From positions 62,001 through 126,000 of the forward strand of contig NZ_LXFU01000051.1 in the NCBI RefSeq assembly GCF_001657485.1: a stretch of DNA of 64,000 bases, in the 5' to 3' direction. Positions 53,109-62,018 of this stretch are shown piece after piece; positions within the stretch are counted from its first letter, which is position 1; every line of letters begins with the position of its first letter. The position numbers and the translations under genes are program-made. The stretch is from Rhizobium sp. WYCCWR10014. GTDB lineage: Bacteria; Pseudomonadota; Alphaproteobacteria; Rhizobiales; Rhizobiaceae. Under the pieces are notes generated by a model, which did not search any database, was not told the DNA's origin, and saw only the letters and a program-made list of their open reading frames with translations.

Positions 53109-53549
53109 TCAGTCTGTGCTGGCGTTGAGGATTTCCATCGTCCGACCGTCGAATTTTCCCTGATAGAAATGCTCGATCACTTGGTGGAAGGGCGAACCAT
53201 GGTCGCTGATCGCGGCAAACAAGGTCATCGACGAGCGCAGCTTGAGGTCGTCGGGTGAGCCCAGGATCTCGTGCGCCGATCGGCCGTCCACCGACAGGAT
53301 CGCCTCGACGCAACGCAGCAGCCGGCTTGAGAGAATGGGATCGGCGAGATAGGCGGCGGCTTCCTCCGCCGAGCGGATCGCATATTTTTCCGCCATCGCC
53401 GACGTACCGAGACCGGCGATCTGCGGGAAGATGAACCACATCCAGTGAGACGTCTTGCGCCCGGCTTTCAACTCCAAAAGCGCCCGCTCGTATACGCCGT
53501 TCTGGGCGTCGATGAAGCGGTGAAGCTTGTAGTCGATGTCGCCGGCCAT
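53109..53549 (-). CDS. DUF1810 family protein
   Basis: A 146-aa cytoplasmic protein. Hallmarks are the start LHRFIDAQNGVYERALLELKAGRKTSHWMWFIFPQI in part (FIDAQ, GRKTSHWMWFIFPQ), then GLGTSAMAEKYAI and DDLKLRSSMTLFA. The family's function is unknown. AAAAGGA lies before the ATG at 53549; the longer frame to 53600 lacks a signal. It stands alone, convergent with the 62-aa gene. Confidence 0.88.
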   Translation of the reverse strand: MAGDIDYKLHRFIDAQNGVYERALLELKAGRKTSHWMWFIFPQIAGLGTSAMAEKYAIRSAEEAAAYLADPILSSRLLRCVEAILSVDGRSAHEILGSPDDLKLRSSMTLFAAISDHGSPFHQVIEHFYQGKFDGRTMEILNASTD

Positions 53550-53610
53550 GGTCCTTTTCCCTTTTCCTGCTGTCGATGCAGCCTGGGCCAAGGTTTCCAC
53601 GCCCGGCGAT

Positions 53611-53653
53611 CTACAGCGCCGCGCGTCTTTCAGACGCGCAAAGGACGCTGTAG
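53611..53653. repeat. Dispersed palindrome, CTACAGCG type
   Basis: CTACAGCG (53611-53618), then GCGCGTCT/AGACGCGC around TTC, then CGCTGTAG (53646-53653). Two nested perfect stems. It has the look of a repeat found between genes in rhizobia; copy number cannot be checked here. Confidence 0.65.
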
Positions 53654-53666
53654 CACTTTGAATGAC

Positions 53667-53713
53667 TGCATAATTTCATCCTTAAATCGGTTTCCGATTT
53701 AAGGAATTATGCA
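53667..53713. repeat. Dispersed palindrome, CTGCATAATT type
   Basis: CTGCATAATT (53667-53676), CCTTAAATCGG/CCGATTTAAGG around TTT, and AATTATGCAG (53704-53713). Nearly perfect 21-bp arms with a 4-nt bulge. It directly follows the CTACAGCG element, forming a composite. Confidence 0.65.
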
Positions 53714-53725
53714 GTGGTTTTGCTA

Positions 53726-54040
53726 TCAGCAAACCCTCTCAGCGTAGGGGCTGCTGTCGCGGCAATGGCCGTAGGCCGGATGCTGCGGCATGTTATCGCC
53801 GGCCGGGGCGGCAATGGCCGATGTCGTCATCGGGTCGGTATTGCCGGAAGAATATGCGGCAAAACCCGCAAAGCTCAAGAGAACCAGCGCTCCGACCACG
53901 ACAATGCGCTCGAAGGCCGAAAGTTTCTGGGCGCTGACATGATCTACATAATCGCGTTCGCCTAAACCGGCGGTTTCGTCCTCTTTTACATGGAGGGTCA
54001 CCATATCCTGGCGACGGGTTAAAGTTTCACAATCTGTCAT
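53726..54040 (-). CDS. Hypothetical 104-aa single-span membrane protein
   Basis: Starts MTDCETLTRRQDMV. A charged N-terminal half (to about 43) precedes one transmembrane helix (about 46-66, IVVVGALVLLSFAGFAAY), then a Thr/Ala/Pro-rich outer tail with two cysteines (HCRDSSPYAERVC). The paired cysteines could form a disulfide outside the cytoplasm. CAGGAG lies 8 bp before the ATG at 54040. No family recognised. Confidence 0.65.
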   Translation of the reverse strand: MTDCETLTRRQDMVTLHVKEDETAGLGERDYVDHVSAQKLSAFERIVVVGALVLLSFAGFAAYSSGNTDPMTTSAIAAPAGDNMPQHPAYGHCRDSSPYAERVC

Positions 54041-54279
54041 TTTAATTACTCCTGCAACACATGCGGCGCCGGTCTCTCTGGGGCAAACTCTCACCCTCGT
54101 GCCGAACCGCTTCCGCATGCGAGCAGCATGTGTGTCTTCGATCGTGGCAATTGAAGGGGCGATATGCAAACTCAGTGTTCAAAAAATCGTACCAATAAAT
54201 GCAAAATATCGTGAAGCTCTGGTTCACCGGAATGATCCGGGGTAGTCCAGAGAGGAACATCTCTCTTCTGGATAGTCCC
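54041..54279. other. Intergenic region upstream of the amidase
   Basis: A 239-bp divergent gap, AT-rich between 54170 and 54215. An imperfect hairpin, TCCAGAGAG with CTCTCTTCTGGA (about 54246-54272), ends 8 bp before the amidase ATG and could affect its translation. No clear promoter boxes. Confidence 0.4.
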
Positions 54280-55650
54280 ATGAGCAAATCCTTCGGCGCG
54301 ATGTCGGTCGCGCAGCTTTCGGTCCTCATTCAAGGTGGCGCGGCCGATCCTGTCGAGGTGGCCGAGGCGGTCTTTGATTCCATCGCGAATTATGCCGACA
54401 GGGCGATCTTCACCACACTGCTTGAAGGCCGGGCGATGGAGGAGGCGCGAGCCTCTTCGCGACGTCTGCTGGAAGGGCGCTCGCTTGGATTGCTGGACGG
54501 CATTCCGATAGCCTGGAAGGATCTTTTCGACATGGAAGGCTTGCCGACGACGGCGGGTTCCGTCGTTCTGGCAAAGGATATGCCGGCCAAGCGCGATGCA
54601 GCTGTCGTTGCTTTGCTCAGGCAGGCGGGCATGGTCGCAGTCGGACGCACCAATATGAGCGAATTCGCCTTTTCCGGCCTCGGCATCAATCCGCATTACG
54701 GCACGCCGGTAAATCCGCGAAGCCTCGATCGCCCACGCATTCCGGGCGGCTCATCCTCCGGTGCGGGTGTCGTCGTCGCGGCCGGGTTGGTGCCGGTCGC
54801 CATGGGCACCGATACCGGCGGCTCAGTGCGTATTCCCGCCGCTTTCAATGGTATCGTCGGCTATAAAGCAACACGCGGCCGCCATGCGATGGCAGGCGTC
54901 TATCCGCTGGCAAAGAGCCTGGATTCGCTGGGACCGCTCTGCCGCAGCGTCAGGGACGTGGTCTGGATCGATGCGGCAATGCGCGGGCTGACGGCGCCCG
55001 ATGTCGTTGAGCTTCCCCTGCAAGGCCTGGAACTCATCGTGCCTGAAAATATCGTCTTCGATGGCGCTGAAGCCGGCGTCGTCGATGCGTTCGAGGCAGC
55101 TCTGGGACGTTTTCAAAGGGCGGGCGCCAAGGTTGCCCGCACCGTCATCCCTGCCTTCAACGAGATATTCGATCTGATGACGAGATATGGTCCGCTGGTG
55201 ACGGCGGAGGCTTTCGCACTTCACCGCGAACGCTTGGCAGGACCGGACGCGGACAGCATGGACCACCGTGTCGTCATGCGCACCCGTCTCGGAAGCAAGA
55301 CGACGCTGCCCGATTACTTGGCGATCCTCGAGGCGCGCAGCCGCCTGATCGCCGATGTCGAGCGCCTCGTTGGCGACCGGCTGCTCGCCTTTCCGACCGT
55401 CGCCCATGTCGCGCCGCCGATCGGGCCGTTGGAGCAGGATGACGAGCTGTTCTTCACGACGAACAACAAGACGTTGCGCAACACTGCGCTCGGCAATTTC
55501 CTCGACTGGTGCGGCGTTTCCATTCCCTGCGGCACGGGCGAGGCTGGCATGCCTGTTGGACTGCTGCTTTCGGCCACCGCCCATCGCGATGAGGCGCTGC
55601 TGGGGATTGCCCTTGCCGCCGAGGCAGTCATCCGCGACGATTTTGCCTGA
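54280..55650 (+). CDS. Amidase signature family hydrolase
   Basis: A 456-aa cytoplasmic amidase with the complete Ser-cisSer-Lys triad: Lys80 (PIAWKD), cis-Ser158 (PGGSSSG) and nucleophile Ser182 (DTGGSVRIPA). It hydrolyses amide bonds; substrate unknown. The ATG at 54280 fits where homology begins, though its Shine-Dalgarno is weak; an in-frame ATG at 54199 would add 27 unconvincing residues. It is followed by a sugar isomerase-like gene on the same strand. Confidence 0.86.
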   Translation: MSKSFGAMSVAQLSVLIQGGAADPVEVAEAVFDSIANYADRAIFTTLLEGRAMEEARASSRRLLEGRSLGLLDGIPIAWKDLFDMEGLPTTAGSVVLAKDMPAKRDAAVVALLRQAGMVAVGRTNMSEFAFSGLGINPHYGTPVNPRSLDRPRIPGGSSSGAGVVVAAGLVPVAMGTDTGGSVRIPAAFNGIVGYKATRGRHAMAGVYPLAKSLDSLGPLCRSVRDVVWIDAAMRGLTAPDVVELPLQGLELIVPENIVFDGAEAGVVDAFEAALGRFQRAGAKVARTVIPAFNEIFDLMTRYGPLVTAEAFALHRERLAGPDADSMDHRVVMRTRLGSKTTLPDYLAILEARSRLIADVERLVGDRLLAFPTVAHVAPPIGPLEQDDELFFTTNNKTLRNTALGNFLDWCGVSIPCGTGEAGMPVGLLLSATAHRDEALLGIALAAEAVIRDDFA

Positions 55651-55716
55651 ATTGGCAATTGAACCGCCGGGATTTAGTTGCCATTGATGGCATTAGGAGA
55701 TCCCGGAGGAAAGCAA

Positions 55717-56577
55717 GTGCAGGTTTTGCAAAACGGACGTTTCGCGGTTTCGACATGGTCGCTGCATCGGCTGCTCGGCGCCGTTCATGCCTATAGTCCC
55801 GATCCCGAGAAAAGTGTTGCGGCGAAAGAACCTTATGGCCCCGGTGCCGCGGCGCTGATCGACGTGCCGGCGGCGCTGGTCGCGCGCGGCGTCAATCGGC
55901 TGGAGGTCTGCTCCTTCCATCTGCCGAGCCTTGACGCCGCCTATATAAGCGAATTGTGCGATGCGATGGCGGCCTCGAACGTGCTGTTCCAGACGCTGCT
56001 CGTCGAGGACGGTGATCCGAGCCATCCCGAGACGGCCGAACGCGACGTTGAATGGATGGCGAAGTGGATCGACATCGCTGCTGCCCTTGGGGCGCAGAGG
56101 ATGCGCGTCATTGCCGGCAAGCAGAAGCCGACGGAGGAAAACCTTACCCGCGCCGCCCGCCATCTGAACTGGCTGGCCGGAAAGGCGGAAGGCAGCGGCG
56201 TGCGTGTCGTCGTCGAGAACTGGTTCGACCTGCTGCCGTCGCCGGTCGAGATGAACTGGCTGCTGGACCGGCTGGACGGCAAGGTCGGTCTCAACGGCGA
56301 CCTCGGCAACTGGGCGGCGCCGGCCAAATATCAAGGCCTCGCCGACATCATGGGCCGGGCGGAAATCTGCCATGCCAAGGCCGATTACGGCGTCACCGGC
56401 CTCGATGCCGAGGATTACCGCACGTGCCTGGAGATGTGCGAGAAGGCCGGTTACGACGGCCCCTTCACGCTGATCTATGACTCGCCCTTCTTCCCTGACG
56501 AATGGGACGGCATCCTGCTGCAGAAGGCGTTCATAGAGGACTTCCTGCGCGAGGCGCCGGCGCGCAGAACGGCTTAA
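55717..56577 (+). CDS. Sugar phosphate isomerase/epimerase-like TIM-barrel protein
   Basis: A 286-aa AP-endonuclease-2-fold protein. Metal-site regions include NRLEVCSFHLPS, RMRVIAGKQKPTEEN, VVVENWFDLL and NGDLGNWAAP. The start is taken as GTG 55717 because CGGAGGA lies 7-8 bp before it; the upstream in-frame ATG 55687 has none. It follows the amidase by 66 bp and ends 17 bp from convergent betC. The reaction is unknown. Confidence 0.8.
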   Translation: MQVLQNGRFAVSTWSLHRLLGAVHAYSPDPEKSVAAKEPYGPGAAALIDVPAALVARGVNRLEVCSFHLPSLDAAYISELCDAMAASNVLFQTLLVEDGDPSHPETAERDVEWMAKWIDIAAALGAQRMRVIAGKQKPTEENLTRAARHLNWLAGKAEGSGVRVVVENWFDLLPSPVEMNWLLDRLDGKVGLNGDLGNWAAPAKYQGLADIMGRAEICHAKADYGVTGLDAEDYRTCLEMCEKAGYDGPFTLIYDSPFFPDEWDGILLQKAFIEDFLREAPARRTA

Positions 56578-56594
56578 TCAGAAGCACTTCTTGC

Positions 56595-58109
56595 TCATTC
56601 CTGGCGTGGGAATCTTTGGTTTTCCTCCAGCACGTTCAGATCCATGTGGTTGCGCATATAGCGCTCCGAGGCTTTCTGCAGCGGCTGATAGTCCCACGGA
56701 TAATAGGCCCCATTGCGCAGCGCCGCATAGACCACCCAGCGGCGCGCCTGGCTTTCGCGCACGGCTGCGTCGAAAGCGGAAAGGTTCCAGCGCCGGCCGG
56801 CCTGTTCGACAAGTCTTGCCAAGATCCCGGCGTGCGCCGGGTCGGCCGCCAGATTGTCGAGCTCCTGCGGATCGGCGTCGAGATCAAAAAGCATCGGCGG
56901 GTCCTTCTCGCAGAGCGAGAGTTTGTATCGCCCGTCCCGGATGCAGACGAGCGGCGCTTCGGAACCCTCTGCGGCATATTCCATCGGCACAGGGCTGCGG
57001 CTGCCGGTGCCTTCGGCAAGCGCTGCGAGATCCTCGCCCTCGGTCCATGGCTTCAGCGAGGCGATATCGATCCCGGCAAGACCGGCCAGCGTCGGTGTCA
57101 CATCGAGCGTGGAGACAGGCTGATCGATCCGTCTGGGCTTCCAGCCGGGTACTGACATCATCAGCGGAACGCGGGCCGATCCTTCGAAGAAGTTCATCTT
57201 GAACCAGAGGCCGCGATCGCCGAGCATATCGCCATGGTCGGACGCAAAGAGGATGATCGTGTTGTCAGTCATGCGGGTCCGTTCCAGGACGCCCAGAATG
57301 TCGCCGATCTTCTCGTCGACATAGGAGATATTGGCGAAATAGCCGCGCCTTGCCCGCCTGATCTGCTCATCGCTGATGTCGAAAGCGTCGTGGTCGCAGG
57401 CCTTCATCAAACGCTGCGAGTGCGGGTCCTGCCGCTCGAAGGCAATCGGCGCAACCGTCGGGTCAAGTGCCGGGCAATCCTCATAGAGGTCCCAGAATTT
57501 GCGGCGCGCGACATAGGGGTCGTGCGGATGGGTGAAGCTGACGGTCAGGCACCAGGGGCGCTCGTCATGGCCGCGCGAGAGATCGAACAGCTTGCGGGCG
57601 GCATGGTAGGCGACCTCGTCGTCATATTCCATCTGGTTGGTGATCTCGGCAATGCCGGCGCCGGTGACCGAGCCCAGATTGTGATACCACCAGTCTATGC
57701 GTTCGCCGGGCTTGTTATAATCGGGCGTCCAGCCAAAATCGGCCGGGTATATGTCCGTCGTCAGCCGCTCCTCGAAGCCATGCAACTGATCGGGGCCGAC
57801 GAAATGCATCTTGCCGGAAAGCGCCGTCTGGTATCCGGCAGCGCGCAGATGATGCGCATAGGTCGGAATGTCAGAGGCAAATTCCGCCGCATTGTCATAG
57901 ACGCGGGTTCGGCTCGGCAATTGTCCGGACATGAAGGAGGCCCGCGCCGGTGCGCAGAGCGGGCTTGCCGTATAGGCGTTGGTGAAGCGCACGGAACGCT
58001 CCGCCAATGATTTCAGATGCGGCGCATGCAGAAACTCGGCCGGCCCATCTGGAAAGAAAGTCCCATTCAGCTGATCGACCATCAGGATGAGGATATTCGG
58101 ACGAGCCAT
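56595..58109 (-). CDS. betC: Choline sulfatase BetC
   Basis: A 504-aa sulfatase hydrolysing choline-O-sulfate to choline and sulfate. The sulfatase motif C-X-P-X-R is Cys52-Ala-Pro-Ala-Arg (SPLCAPARASFMSG); Cys52 becomes formylglycine. Other metal-site parts are ILMVDQLNG, ALSGKMHFVGPDQLHGFE and FASDHGDMLGDRGLW. The C-terminal extension with WDYQPLQKASERYMRNHMDL is typical of choline sulfatases. betA, betB and betI are not adjacent. Confidence 0.93.
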   Translation of the reverse strand: MARPNILILMVDQLNGTFFPDGPAEFLHAPHLKSLAERSVRFTNAYTASPLCAPARASFMSGQLPSRTRVYDNAAEFASDIPTYAHHLRAAGYQTALSGKMHFVGPDQLHGFEERLTTDIYPADFGWTPDYNKPGERIDWWYHNLGSVTGAGIAEITNQMEYDDEVAYHAARKLFDLSRGHDERPWCLTVSFTHPHDPYVARRKFWDLYEDCPALDPTVAPIAFERQDPHSQRLMKACDHDAFDISDEQIRRARRGYFANISYVDEKIGDILGVLERTRMTDNTIILFASDHGDMLGDRGLWFKMNFFEGSARVPLMMSVPGWKPRRIDQPVSTLDVTPTLAGLAGIDIASLKPWTEGEDLAALAEGTGSRSPVPMEYAAEGSEAPLVCIRDGRYKLSLCEKDPPMLFDLDADPQELDNLAADPAHAGILARLVEQAGRRWNLSAFDAAVRESQARRWVVYAALRNGAYYPWDYQPLQKASERYMRNHMDLNVLEENQRFPRQE

Positions 58110-58193
58110 GTGACATTGTCTCCTGTGGTCTCAAAGGCCGGGGTAGGTCCTGTTGAAGTGCACCCATTGTTATTTGCAGATCTTATCAAAGCC

Positions 58194-58207
58194 AGTATCA
58201 TAATACT
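58194..58207. promoter_or_regulatory. AGTAT-N4-ATACT dyad, possible LysR site for betC
   Basis: AGTATCATAATACT lies midway between divergent betC and its LysR-type neighbour, in an AT-rich stretch. Short arms, so only suggestive. Confidence 0.4.
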
Positions 58208-58249
58208 TGTAAAGCTGGGTTTTTTTGATGTTTGCCAAAAGGAATTTTT

Positions 58250-59152
58250 ATGTCAGACCGCCGGCCTGAGCTGGGATGGATGCGCATCTTCGCCGAGGTC
58301 GCAAGGCTCGGCAGCTTTTCGGCCGCGGCGGCAGGTCTCGGCCTTACGCAGCCTGCCGTCAGTTACCAGATTCGGCGCCTGGAGGAGCAGTTCGGCGTCG
58401 CCCTGCTGCGCCGGCAGCATCGCGGCGTCGAGTTGACCGCGGAGGGCGAACGGCTTTTCCAGGTCACCGCCAAGACGGTTGGTGACATCGATACTCTGGC
58501 GCGCAGTTTTCGCACCGAGGCTCAAAGGCCGGTCGTCAGACTGAGAACCGACTATGCCTTTTCAGCGCTTTGGCTGATCCCGCGCATGCACGGCTTTCGC
58601 CTGCTTCACCCCGAAACGGATATACAGATCGTCGCGACCCAGAGGCTTGAGCCCGGCTTTCGTGACGACGCAGATGTGGTGGTGGTTTTCGGCACAAAGG
58701 CCGAATTCGGCGCCATCGGATCACTCCTGCTGCAGGAAAAGGTCGTGCCCGTCTGCACGCGAGGCTTTCTCGATCGCAACGGCCCGTTCGCCGATCCGCA
58801 GCAGCTGGCCAAGGCGATCCTGATCCATCTCGATTCGCCGACGCCATCGCCCTGGTTCGACTGGCGAAGTTATCTTGCCGAATTCTCCGTTGCTCGCGAT
58901 CTCCATGCCGGCCGCGGCGATGTCAGCTTCAACACCTACTCGCTGGTTGTCCAGGCCGCGCTCAGCGAACAGGGCGTGGCGATCGGCTGGATGGGGCTGG
59001 TTGATACGCTTCTCTCCACGCATATGCTGGTGGAAGCCGGGCCGCCGCTCGAGGCACCCGACCGCGGTTATTGGCTGATACCGCCGCGATCGGCAAACGC
59101 TGATAGCGAGAGGCTCAGCACCTGGCTGGTGGATGAAGTCGGCAGGACATGA
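58250..59152 (+). CDS. LysR-type regulator of choline sulfate use
   Basis: A 300-aa regulator divergent from betC by 140 bp, the arrangement expected for its direct control. N-terminal helix-turn-helix (about 10-65: GSFSAAAAGLGLTQPAVSYQ and IRRLEEQFGVALLRR) and GcvA-like effector domain (about 90-295). AAAAGGA lies 6 bp before the ATG at 58250. The effector is probably choline or choline sulfate, by inference from position. Confidence 0.88.
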   Translation: MSDRRPELGWMRIFAEVARLGSFSAAAAGLGLTQPAVSYQIRRLEEQFGVALLRRQHRGVELTAEGERLFQVTAKTVGDIDTLARSFRTEAQRPVVRLRTDYAFSALWLIPRMHGFRLLHPETDIQIVATQRLEPGFRDDADVVVVFGTKAEFGAIGSLLLQEKVVPVCTRGFLDRNGPFADPQQLAKAILIHLDSPTPSPWFDWRSYLAEFSVARDLHAGRGDVSFNTYSLVVQAALSEQGVAIGWMGLVDTLLSTHMLVEAGPPLEAPDRGYWLIPPRSANADSERLSTWLVDEVGRT

Positions 59153-59271
59153 CATTCGGACGGAGGCCGGCCGGTCATTGCATCGGAATATGTGTGCGCT
59201 CAGGAGAGAAGCCTTGTCATGACCGACGCCGACCGACATTGTGGCATCGATTCATAGGGAAGGACCGAAGC

Positions 59272-59475
59272 ATGTCGCGAACCATCGGATACGTCGTTGG
59301 ACTGCTCATGATCCTGTTGGGACTGATCTGGATCGCCCAGGGAAGTGGCTATTTTCCCTATCCCGCGTCCAGTTTCATGATCAACCAAAGCATCTGGGTT
59401 CTCTGGGGAGGCATCATGGCTGTCGCGGGGCTGGCTGTGACAATCATTATCTCACGACTGCGCCGGAGAGGATGA
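59272..59475 (+). CDS. Small two-helix membrane protein (67 aa)
   Basis: Starts MSRTIGYVVGLLMILLG. Two hydrophobic helices (about 5-23 and 38-60) are joined by a loop with GSGYFPYPASSF, and the tail is basic (SRLRRRG). AAGGA lies about 6 bp before the ATG at 59272. Similar short proteins are common in rhizobia, but I know no function. It lies between the LysR gene and the aldolase, same strand. Confidence 0.7.
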   Translation: MSRTIGYVVGLLMILLGLIWIAQGSGYFPYPASSFMINQSIWVLWGGIMAVAGLAVTIIISRLRRRG

Positions 59476-59572
59476 GCCGGCACGTGCATGGCTTTGAGGG
59501 AGTTCGACATCGACGAGTTCCTCGAGCAGAAATATCTGGCGGCTAACGGCCTGTCGAATTGAGGAGAATGGC

Positions 59573-60364
59573 ATGAGCGCAGCTGAAATCGACGGCTTTG
59601 CGGACCGGATCAGGCAGCACCGGGGCGGCATGATCTCCGCCTGGATCGGTATTCCCGACGCCACGCTCGCCAATCACCTGGCGCAGGAGGCCTTCGACAC
59701 CATCGTGCTGGATATGCAGCACGGCATGTGGGACATGCCCTCGGCAGCCAACGCCGTCGCCCAGGTGCGGCTTGCCGGCAAGCCGGCGCTGGCGCGCATA
59801 CCAGTCGGCGATTTCGCTTCCGCCTCGCGCCTGCTCGACGCCGGAGCCTCCGGCATCATCGCGCCGATGATCAATTCGGCCGAAGACGCGCAAGCCTTCG
59901 TCAAGAGCACCAAATACCCGCCTCTCGGCGAACGCAGCTGGGGACCGTCGCTGGCGCTCAACCATACAGGCCTGTCTGCCGATGATTATCTGAAGAACGC
60001 CAACGCACTCACCGTCGCCATCGCCATGATCGAGACCCGGGCGGCACTCGAGGCGATCGACGGCATCCTCGGCGTTGCCGGCATCGATGGAATTTTCATC
60101 GGTCCTTCCGACCTTTCGATTGCACTCTCCAACGGTGATCAGGTGGCGCCGAACGCCGCCGAGATCGACAGCGCCATGCAGCATGCGGTTTCGCGCTGCC
60201 GCGCCCATGGCAAATTCGCCTGCGCCTTCGCCGGCGACGGCGAGCGGGCCGGCGAATTGCTGAAATTCGGCTTCGATCTGGTCATTGCCGGTGCCGAGAC
60301 AGCGCAGTTGCGCTCCGGCGCCCGCCGCGCCATCAATGCTGCCCGCAGGATCGCTTCGGCTTGA
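59573..60364 (+). CDS. HpcH/HpaI family class-II aldolase
   Basis: A 263-aa TIM-barrel, metal-dependent pyruvate aldolase. Typical motifs are WIGIPD, VLDMQHG, ARIPVGD, GASGIIAPMINSAEDA, IAMIETRAALE with the metal Glu, and GIDGIFIGPSDLS. GAGGAG lies 6 bp before the ATG. It releases pyruvate or a related 2-oxoacid plus an aldehyde; the exact substrate is unknown. It ends 3 bp from a convergent methyltransferase-fold gene. Confidence 0.88.
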   Translation: MSAAEIDGFADRIRQHRGGMISAWIGIPDATLANHLAQEAFDTIVLDMQHGMWDMPSAANAVAQVRLAGKPALARIPVGDFASASRLLDAGASGIIAPMINSAEDAQAFVKSTKYPPLGERSWGPSLALNHTGLSADDYLKNANALTVAIAMIETRAALEAIDGILGVAGIDGIFIGPSDLSIALSNGDQVAPNAAEIDSAMQHAVSRCRAHGKFACAFAGDGERAGELLKFGFDLVIAGAETAQLRSGARRAINAARRIASA

Positions 60365-60367
60365 GCG

Positions 60368-61048
60368 TCATTTCACCGGCTTGACGGCCAGCCAGATGAC
60401 GTGGCGGGCGCCGCCGCGTTTGCCGTTGGCGCGGGTATTGACCGCATCGACGGCAAAACCGCTGCCCTTGAGACGTCGCGTGAAATCGGGGTCCGGACCG
60501 GACGACCAGACGGCGAGCACGCCGCCGGGGCGCAATGCGTCGCCGGCGGCGCGAAGGCCGGCGAAATCATAAAGCCGATCGTTGGATTTGCGGGTCAGGC
60601 CATCAGGGCCGTTATCGACATCGAGCAGGATCGCGTCATAGGCAGCCCTGCCGGCGCGGATCGCTTCGCCGACGTCGCCCTGATGGATGCTGACACGCGG
60701 ATCGTCGAGGCAACCCTTGAAGACCTCGGCCATCGGCCCGCGCGCCCAGGCGATGACGGCAGGCACCAGTTCGGCGACGGTGACGCCGGCATCATCGGGA
60801 AGGACGGCGAGAGCGGCGCGCAGGGTAAAACCCATGCCGAGCCCGCCGATCAGTATTCTTGGTCTTGGATGCGTCTTGATTCGCTCCCACGACAGCGTTG
60901 CAAGTGCTTCCTCCGAGCCGCTGAGGCGGCTGTTCATCAGCTCGTTGGCGCCGAGCATGATCGAGAATTCGCTGCCGCGCTGCTTCAGCCGCAATTCGCC
61001 GTTTTCACCGGGAATGGTCGCGGAATCGAGCTGGATCCAGGGCAGCAT
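60368..61048 (-). CDS. Spermidine synthase-like methyltransferase-fold protein
   Basis: A 226-aa protein with the Rossmann SAM-binding pattern: ILIGGLGMGFTLRAAL (motif I, about 66-81), VTVAELVPAVIAWA with the acidic ribose-binding residue, and AYDAILLDVDNGPD. It is shorter than true spermidine synthases and lacks their full N-terminal strands, so polyamine synthesis is doubtful. It stands alone between the aldolase and the opp operon. Confidence 0.8.
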   Translation of the reverse strand: MLPWIQLDSATIPGENGELRLKQRGSEFSIMLGANELMNSRLSGSEEALATLSWERIKTHPRPRILIGGLGMGFTLRAALAVLPDDAGVTVAELVPAVIAWARGPMAEVFKGCLDDPRVSIHQGDVGEAIRAGRAAYDAILLDVDNGPDGLTRKSNDRLYDFAGLRAAGDALRPGGVLAVWSSGPDPDFTRRLKGSGFAVDAVNTRANGKRGGARHVIWLAVKPVK

Positions 61049-61118
61049 GACGGCTTCGCCTCTTATGAAAGGGACCGTCCCCTAGCATAGGGCGCTAGAT
61101 GAGGCCAGCAAGCCGGCC

Positions 61119-62018
61119 TCAGATCATCCGGATGAAATGATCCGGCCCCATTTCGATTATGTCGTCCTGCGGCACGGCCGAACGGCGGCGGATATCCTCC
61201 ACCTCGTCGGGCCTCAGCCGGGCCTTCGGGTCGTCGAAGCGGACATCCGGATCGGGTACGGCCGAGAGCAGCAGACGGGTATAGGGATGCAGCGGATTGT
61301 CGATCACCTTGGCAACGCTGCCCCATTCGACGATCTGGCCGGCATACATCACGGCGATGTCCTCGGCGACATAACGGGCGGTGGCGATATCATGGGTGAT
61401 GTAGAGCAGGCCGAGATTCCTCTCCTGCTTCATCTCGTTCAACAGGTTCAGCACGCCGAGGCGCACCGAGACGTCGAGCATCGAGGTCGGTTCGTCGGCG
61501 ACGATCACCTCCGGCTTGACGGCCAAGGCGCGAGCGATGTTGACGCGCTGGCGCTGGCCGCCGGAGAGTTCGTGCGGATATTTCGGCGCGACGAGATCGG
61601 GATCGAGCCTGACGCGCTGCAGCAGTTCGCGGATCGCGGCGTCGATCTCGGCCCCCTTGATCTCCGGGCGGTGCAGCTTCAGCGGCCGCCGGAGATGATG
61701 GGCGATGGTGTGGGCAGGGTTCAGCGAGGCGAAGGGGTCCTGGAAGATCATCTGCACCGAGCGGCGGTAGCGGGCGATCTCAGCGGATTTCGCCGCCTCG
61801 ACAGGCCGGCCCTTGTAGAGGATCCGGCCGGATGTCGGCAGATATTCGCGCATCGCCATGCGGGCGCAGGTGGTCTTGCCGCTGCCGGATTCGCCAACGA
61901 GCGCCAGCGCCCGGCCGGCATGCAGCGAAAACGAGATGGCGCGCGCCGCATGCACGGCCCCGGAACCATAGCCGAAGGTCTTCGTCACCTGGTCGAGCGC
62001 GAGTATGGCGTCTGTCAT
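61119..62018 (-). CDS. oppF: Peptide/opine ABC transporter ATPase (OppF type)
   Basis: A 299-aa ATPase with Walker A GESGSGKTT, signature LSGGQRQRVNIARALA, Walker B VIVADEPTSMLD, switch LYITHDIATARYVA, and the C-terminal oligopeptide extension NPLHPYTRLLLSAVPDPD. Its ATG overlaps the oppD stop by 4 bp. Last gene of the operon in this window; the substrate cannot be told from the ATPase. Confidence 0.92.
   Translation of the reverse strand: MTDAILALDQVTKTFGYGSGAVHAARAISFSLHAGRALALVGESGSGKTTCARMAMREYLPTSGRILYKGRPVEAAKSAEIARYRRSVQMIFQDPFASLNPAHTIAHHLRRPLKLHRPEIKGAEIDAAIRELLQRVRLDPDLVAPKYPHELSGGQRQRVNIARALAVKPEVIVADEPTSMLDVSVRLGVLNLLNEMKQERNLGLLYITHDIATARYVAEDIAVMYAGQIVEWGSVAKVIDNPLHPYTRLLLSAVPDPDVRFDDPKARLRPDEVEDIRRRSAVPQDDIIEMGPDHFIRMI

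Noticed and set aside
53086..53110. GATTTTA/TAAAATC inverted repeat as terminator
   Set aside because: A 7-bp AT-rich stem with an 11-nt loop overlapping the DUF1810 stop codon is too weak to call.
59488..59562. 24-codon ORF before the HpcH/HpaI aldolase gene
   Set aside because: The peptide looks coding-like (REFDIDEFLEQKYLAANG) but there is no Shine-Dalgarno; it may be the remnant tail of a lost gene. Not enough to call a gene.
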